From contig CALFDL010000103.1 in the NCBI GenBank assembly GCA_937950415.1, positions 1 through 16,226 of the forward strand: a stretch of 16,226 nucleotides of DNA. Direction: 5' to 3'. Below the pieces are notes generated by a model. The model did not search any database. It saw nothing but the letters and a program-made list of their open reading frames with translations, and was not told where the DNA came from. Numbering within the stretch: position 1 is the first letter of the stretch; each line of letters opens with the position of its first letter. The DNA is from an uncultured Collinsella sp. (lineage in GTDB: Bacteria > Actinomycetota > Coriobacteriia > Coriobacteriales > Coriobacteriaceae). The position numbers and the translations under genes were made by a program. Positions 14,121 to 16,226 of the stretch are shown in pieces.

Positions 14121-15044
14121 ATGCTCATTGCATTGCAGGGCGCCGTTTCGCAGGGCGTCCTCTGGGGCATTATGGTGCTTGGCGTGTTTATCACGTTCCG
14201 CCTGCTCGACATCCCCGATATGACCTGCGACGGCAGCTTTGCCCTCGGCGGCTGCGTCTGCGCTGTGCTCATCGTCAATAACAACGTCGACCCGCTGCTC
14301 GCCGTGCTGGCCGGCATGTGCGCCGGCGCCATCGCGGGCGCCGTCACGGGCATTTTGACCACCGTCTTTGAGATTCCTGCGATCCTCGCCGGAATCCTCA
14401 CCCAGATCAGCCTGTGGTCCATCAACCTGCGCATCATGGGCAAGTCCAATACGCCCATTCTTGCCAAGGGCACCGTGTTCTCGGCCGTCAGCAATATGAC
14501 CGGTCTGCCGCAGTCCACCGTTGCCATCATCTTGGGCATCCTGCTCGCCGTGGCTATCGTTGCCATCCTGTATTGGTTCTTTGGCACCGAGATCGGCTCG
14601 GCGCTGCGAGTCACCGGCAACAACGAGTACATGATCCGCGCCCTGGGCGTTAACACCAACACCACCAAAATGATCGCCCTCGTGCTCTCCAACGCCCTCA
14701 TTGGCCTTTCGGGTGCGCTCATCTGCCAGAGCCAGAAGTACGCCGACATTGGCATGGGCACCGGCGCCATCGTTATCGGTCTTGCCGCCATCGTCATCGG
14801 CGAGGTGCTCGGTCGCCTGCTGCCCGGCGGCCTCACGCAGTTTAGCGTCCGTCTTGCTTCCGCCGTCTTTGGCTCCGTGGTGTACTTCCTTATCCGCGCC
14901 ATCGTGCTGCAGCTGGGCATGGACGCCAACGACATGAAGCTACTCTCCGCCGTGATCGTCGCCGTGGCCCTGTGCGTGCCCGTGGTTTGGGAGCGCTATA
15001 AGCTCCGCAGCTCCTACACGAAGGGAGATGAGGCAGATGCTTAA
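14121..15044 (+). CDS. trpY: ABC transporter permease, TrpY type
   Basis: A 307-residue integral membrane protein with roughly eight to nine hydrophobic segments, of the branched-chain/sugar permease superfamily (BPD_transp_2). The N-terminal FRLLDIPDMTCDGSFALGG and the central ALRVTGNNEYMIRALGVNT coupling-loop segment are characteristic of permeases that pair with TrpX-type binding proteins. It forms the channel of the importer in the cytoplasmic membrane. AGGAGG (14107-14112) lies 8 nt before the ATG. The gene overlaps trpZ by 8 bp, so their translation is coupled. The C-terminus is a short charged tail (YKLRSSYTKGDEADA). Confidence 0.92.
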   Translation: MLIALQGAVSQGVLWGIMVLGVFITFRLLDIPDMTCDGSFALGGCVCAVLIVNNNVDPLLAVLAGMCAGAIAGAVTGILTTVFEIPAILAGILTQISLWSINLRIMGKSNTPILAKGTVFSAVSNMTGLPQSTVAIILGILLAVAIVAILYWFFGTEIGSALRVTGNNEYMIRALGVNTNTTKMIALVLSNALIGLSGALICQSQKYADIGMGTGAIVIGLAAIVIGEVLGRLLPGGLTQFSVRLASAVFGSVVYFLIRAIVLQLGMDANDMKLLSAVIVAVALCVPVVWERYKLRSSYTKGDEADA

Positions 15045-15831
15045 GCTCTCGCACGTCAAGAAGACCTTTAACAAGGGCACCGTCACCGAGAAGCGCGCGC
15101 TCACCGGCGTCGACCTCACCCTCAACGATGGCGACTTTGTAACCGTGATTGGCGGCAACGGCGCCGGCAAGTCCACGCTGCTCAACATGATCGCCGGCGT
15201 ATATCCGCTCGATTCGGGCGTTATCGAGCTCGACGGCAACGATATCTCGCGTCTGAGCGAGTCGCAGCGTGCCAAGTACCTGGGCCGCGTGTTCCAGGAC
15301 CCCATGCGCGGCACCGCAGCCGACATGCAGATTGCCGAGAACCTGGCCCTCGCCAAGCGTCGCGGCCAGCGTCGCGGCCTTTCGTGGGGCGTCACCAAGG
15401 CCGAGAAAGATGAGTACGTTGAGCTGCTCAAGCGCCTGGACCTTGGTCTGGACACGCGTCTCAACGCCAAGGTCGGCCTGCTCTCGGGCGGACAGCGCCA
15501 GGCACTCACCCTGTTGATGGCCACGCTCACCAGGCCGCGCCTGCTGCTGCTCGACGAGCACACCGCGGCCCTCGACCCCAAGACGGCCTCTAAGGTGCTC
15601 AACCTGACCGAGGAGATCGTCGACGAGAACCACCTGACCACGCTCATGGTCACGCACAACATGAACGACGCCATCCGTCTGGGCAACCGTCTGATCATGA
15701 TGCACGAAGGCCACGTGATCTACGACGTGGCGGGCGATGAGAAGAAGTCGCTCACCGTAGCCGACCTGCTGCAGAAATTCGAGGAGGTCTCGGGCGGCGA
15801 GCTCGCCAACGACCGCATGCTGCTAAGCTAA
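15037..15831 (+). CDS. trpZ: ABC transporter ATP-binding protein, TrpZ type
   Basis: A 264-residue cytoplasmic ATPase that powers the TrpXY importer. Walker A is GGNGAGKST (39-47), the Q-loop is FQDP (86-89), the signature is LSGGQ (149-153), Walker B is LLLLDE (169-174) and the switch His is His207 in VTHN. The Q-loop is followed by DPMRGTAADMQIAENL, typical of this subfamily. An ATG at 15028 in the same frame is possible but almost touches its GGGAG. The ATG at 15037 has better spacing (about 9-10 nt) and gives the family's usual MLKLSHV start. It overlaps trpY by 8 bp, and two hairpins follow the stop. Confidence 0.93.
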   Translation: MLKLSHVKKTFNKGTVTEKRALTGVDLTLNDGDFVTVIGGNGAGKSTLLNMIAGVYPLDSGVIELDGNDISRLSESQRAKYLGRVFQDPMRGTAADMQIAENLALAKRRGQRRGLSWGVTKAEKDEYVELLKRLDLGLDTRLNAKVGLLSGGQRQALTLLMATLTRPRLLLLDEHTAALDPKTASKVLNLTEEIVDENHLTTLMVTHNMNDAIRLGNRLIMMHEGHVIYDVAGDEKKSLTVADLLQKFEEVSGGELANDRMLLS

Positions 15832-15868
15832 ACCTACCAAAAAGGGACAGGTTTATTTTGGCAGGTTT
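15830..15868 (+). terminator. Hairpin after trpZ carrying GGGACAGG in its loop
   Basis: AAACCTACCAAAA (15830-15842) and TTTTGGCAGGTTT (15856-15868) pair at 12 of 13 positions. The 13-nt loop contains GGGACAGG. The left arm overlaps the trpZ stop codon. It probably acts in 3'-end formation, together with the next hairpin. Confidence 0.6.
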
Positions 15869-15884
15869 TATCTGCGCAAACGTC

Positions 15885-15924
15885 AAAACCGCCGCTAAGG
15901 GACAGGCGCCCTTGCGGCGGTTTT
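15885..15924 (+). terminator. Main terminator of the trpXYZ operon
   Basis: AAAACCGCCGC (15885-15895) pairs perfectly with GCGGCGGTTTT (15914-15924), with an inner AAGGG/CCCTT stem and a loop that again contains GACAGG. The A and T ends make it a bidirectional-type terminator. Confidence 0.85.
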
Positions 15925-15988
15925 CGCATATTATGTCGATAATCCGATATTCAACCAGACATTCTGGCTAAGGACTAAGGAAACTGCC

Positions 15989-16226
15989 ATGAAAAGACTC
16001 CCCCGCCTTGCGTTAGCCACCGCGTTGTTTGCCGGCGCGCTCGCAGGCATCCCAAGCCTCGCTTTCGCGGGGAACCTGCCCGCCGCTATTGACGGCTCCG
16101 TGGCCGTCATGCACACCAACGACATCCACGGCAGCTACAAGTACAGCTACAACGCAAGCAAGGGCACCGGCACTGTGGGCTTTGATGGGCTGGCGGTTCT
16201 CTATAGCGCCCAAAACAGCGCCCCCG
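15989..16226 (+). CDS. Secreted 5'-nucleotidase/UshA-like phosphoesterase, partial
   Basis: The first 79 codons of a gene cut by the right edge. MKRLPRLALATALFAGALAGIPSLAFAG is a classic Sec signal peptide (basic start, hydrophobic core, AFA cleavage site around residue 27). The mature part reaches VAVMHTNDIHGSY (about residues 39-51), the first metal-binding motif of the calcineurin-like 5'-nucleotidase/UshA/CpdB family. Such enzymes hydrolyse extracellular nucleotides to nucleosides for uptake. AAGGA lies 8 nt before ATG 15989. The rest, including any cell-wall anchor, is outside the window, so substrate and attachment cannot be judged. Confidence 0.85.
   Translation, partial: MKRLPRLALATALFAGALAGIPSLAFAGNLPAAIDGSVAVMHTNDIHGSYKYSYNASKGTGTVGFDGLAVLYSAQNSAP

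Overview
The window reads as chromosome from a high-GC gut Actinobacterium of the class Coriobacteriia, most like Collinsella. This is inferred from the GC-rich third positions, the strong AGGAGG-type ribosome binding sites, the FeoA-FeoB fusion, the TrpXYZ-type ABC transporter and the Tat-like lipoprotein signal. No tRNA, rRNA, insertion sequence, phage gene or CRISPR array was seen. Assignment to genus is not proven.

Layout. The left edge (1-33, minus) holds the first 11 codons of valyl-tRNA synthetase, behind a 234-bp leader with a perfect palindrome. Next come a class I/II aminotransferase (minus) and a divergent small protein of unknown function (plus). That protein converges, with a 1-bp gap, on a minus-strand pair: a GH13 alpha-amylase-family enzyme and, 3 bp behind it, a deoxyinosine/uracil-type DNA glycosylase. 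Further right on the minus strand are a SotB-like sugar-efflux MFS transporter and a fused FeoA-FeoB ferrous iron transporter with a candidate iron-repressor operator. Beyond a 472-bp gene-free stretch is a cytoplasmic alpha/beta-hydrolase.

From about 9.6 kb all genes are on the plus strand: an orphan glucose-type EIIA (crr), asparaginyl-tRNA synthetase (asnS), a WYL-type regulator, a TrpX-TrpY-TrpZ amino-acid ABC importer, and the start of a secreted UshA-like 5'-nucleotidase cut by the right edge. Most of these units are separated by clear hairpin terminators.

How the genes relate. Carbohydrate use (GH13 enzyme, sugar efflux, EIIA-Glc, esterase-like hydrolase), iron uptake, aromatic amino-acid uptake and nucleotide scavenging suggest a nutrient-scavenging gut anaerobe. 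The genes are otherwise housekeeping and not one dedicated pathway.

The most unusual content is non-coding. (1) A tandem array with an exact 62-bp period at 8133-8340, whose arms can pair within a unit or with the next unit. (2) Two copies of a ~65-bp double-hairpin element (4216-4280 and 8355-8419) that keep the same outer stem but differ by compensatory changes in the inner stems, as a structured RNA family would. (3) An octamer, GGGACAGG, that recurs in hairpin loops and at leader positions. These are the best candidates for something undescribed.
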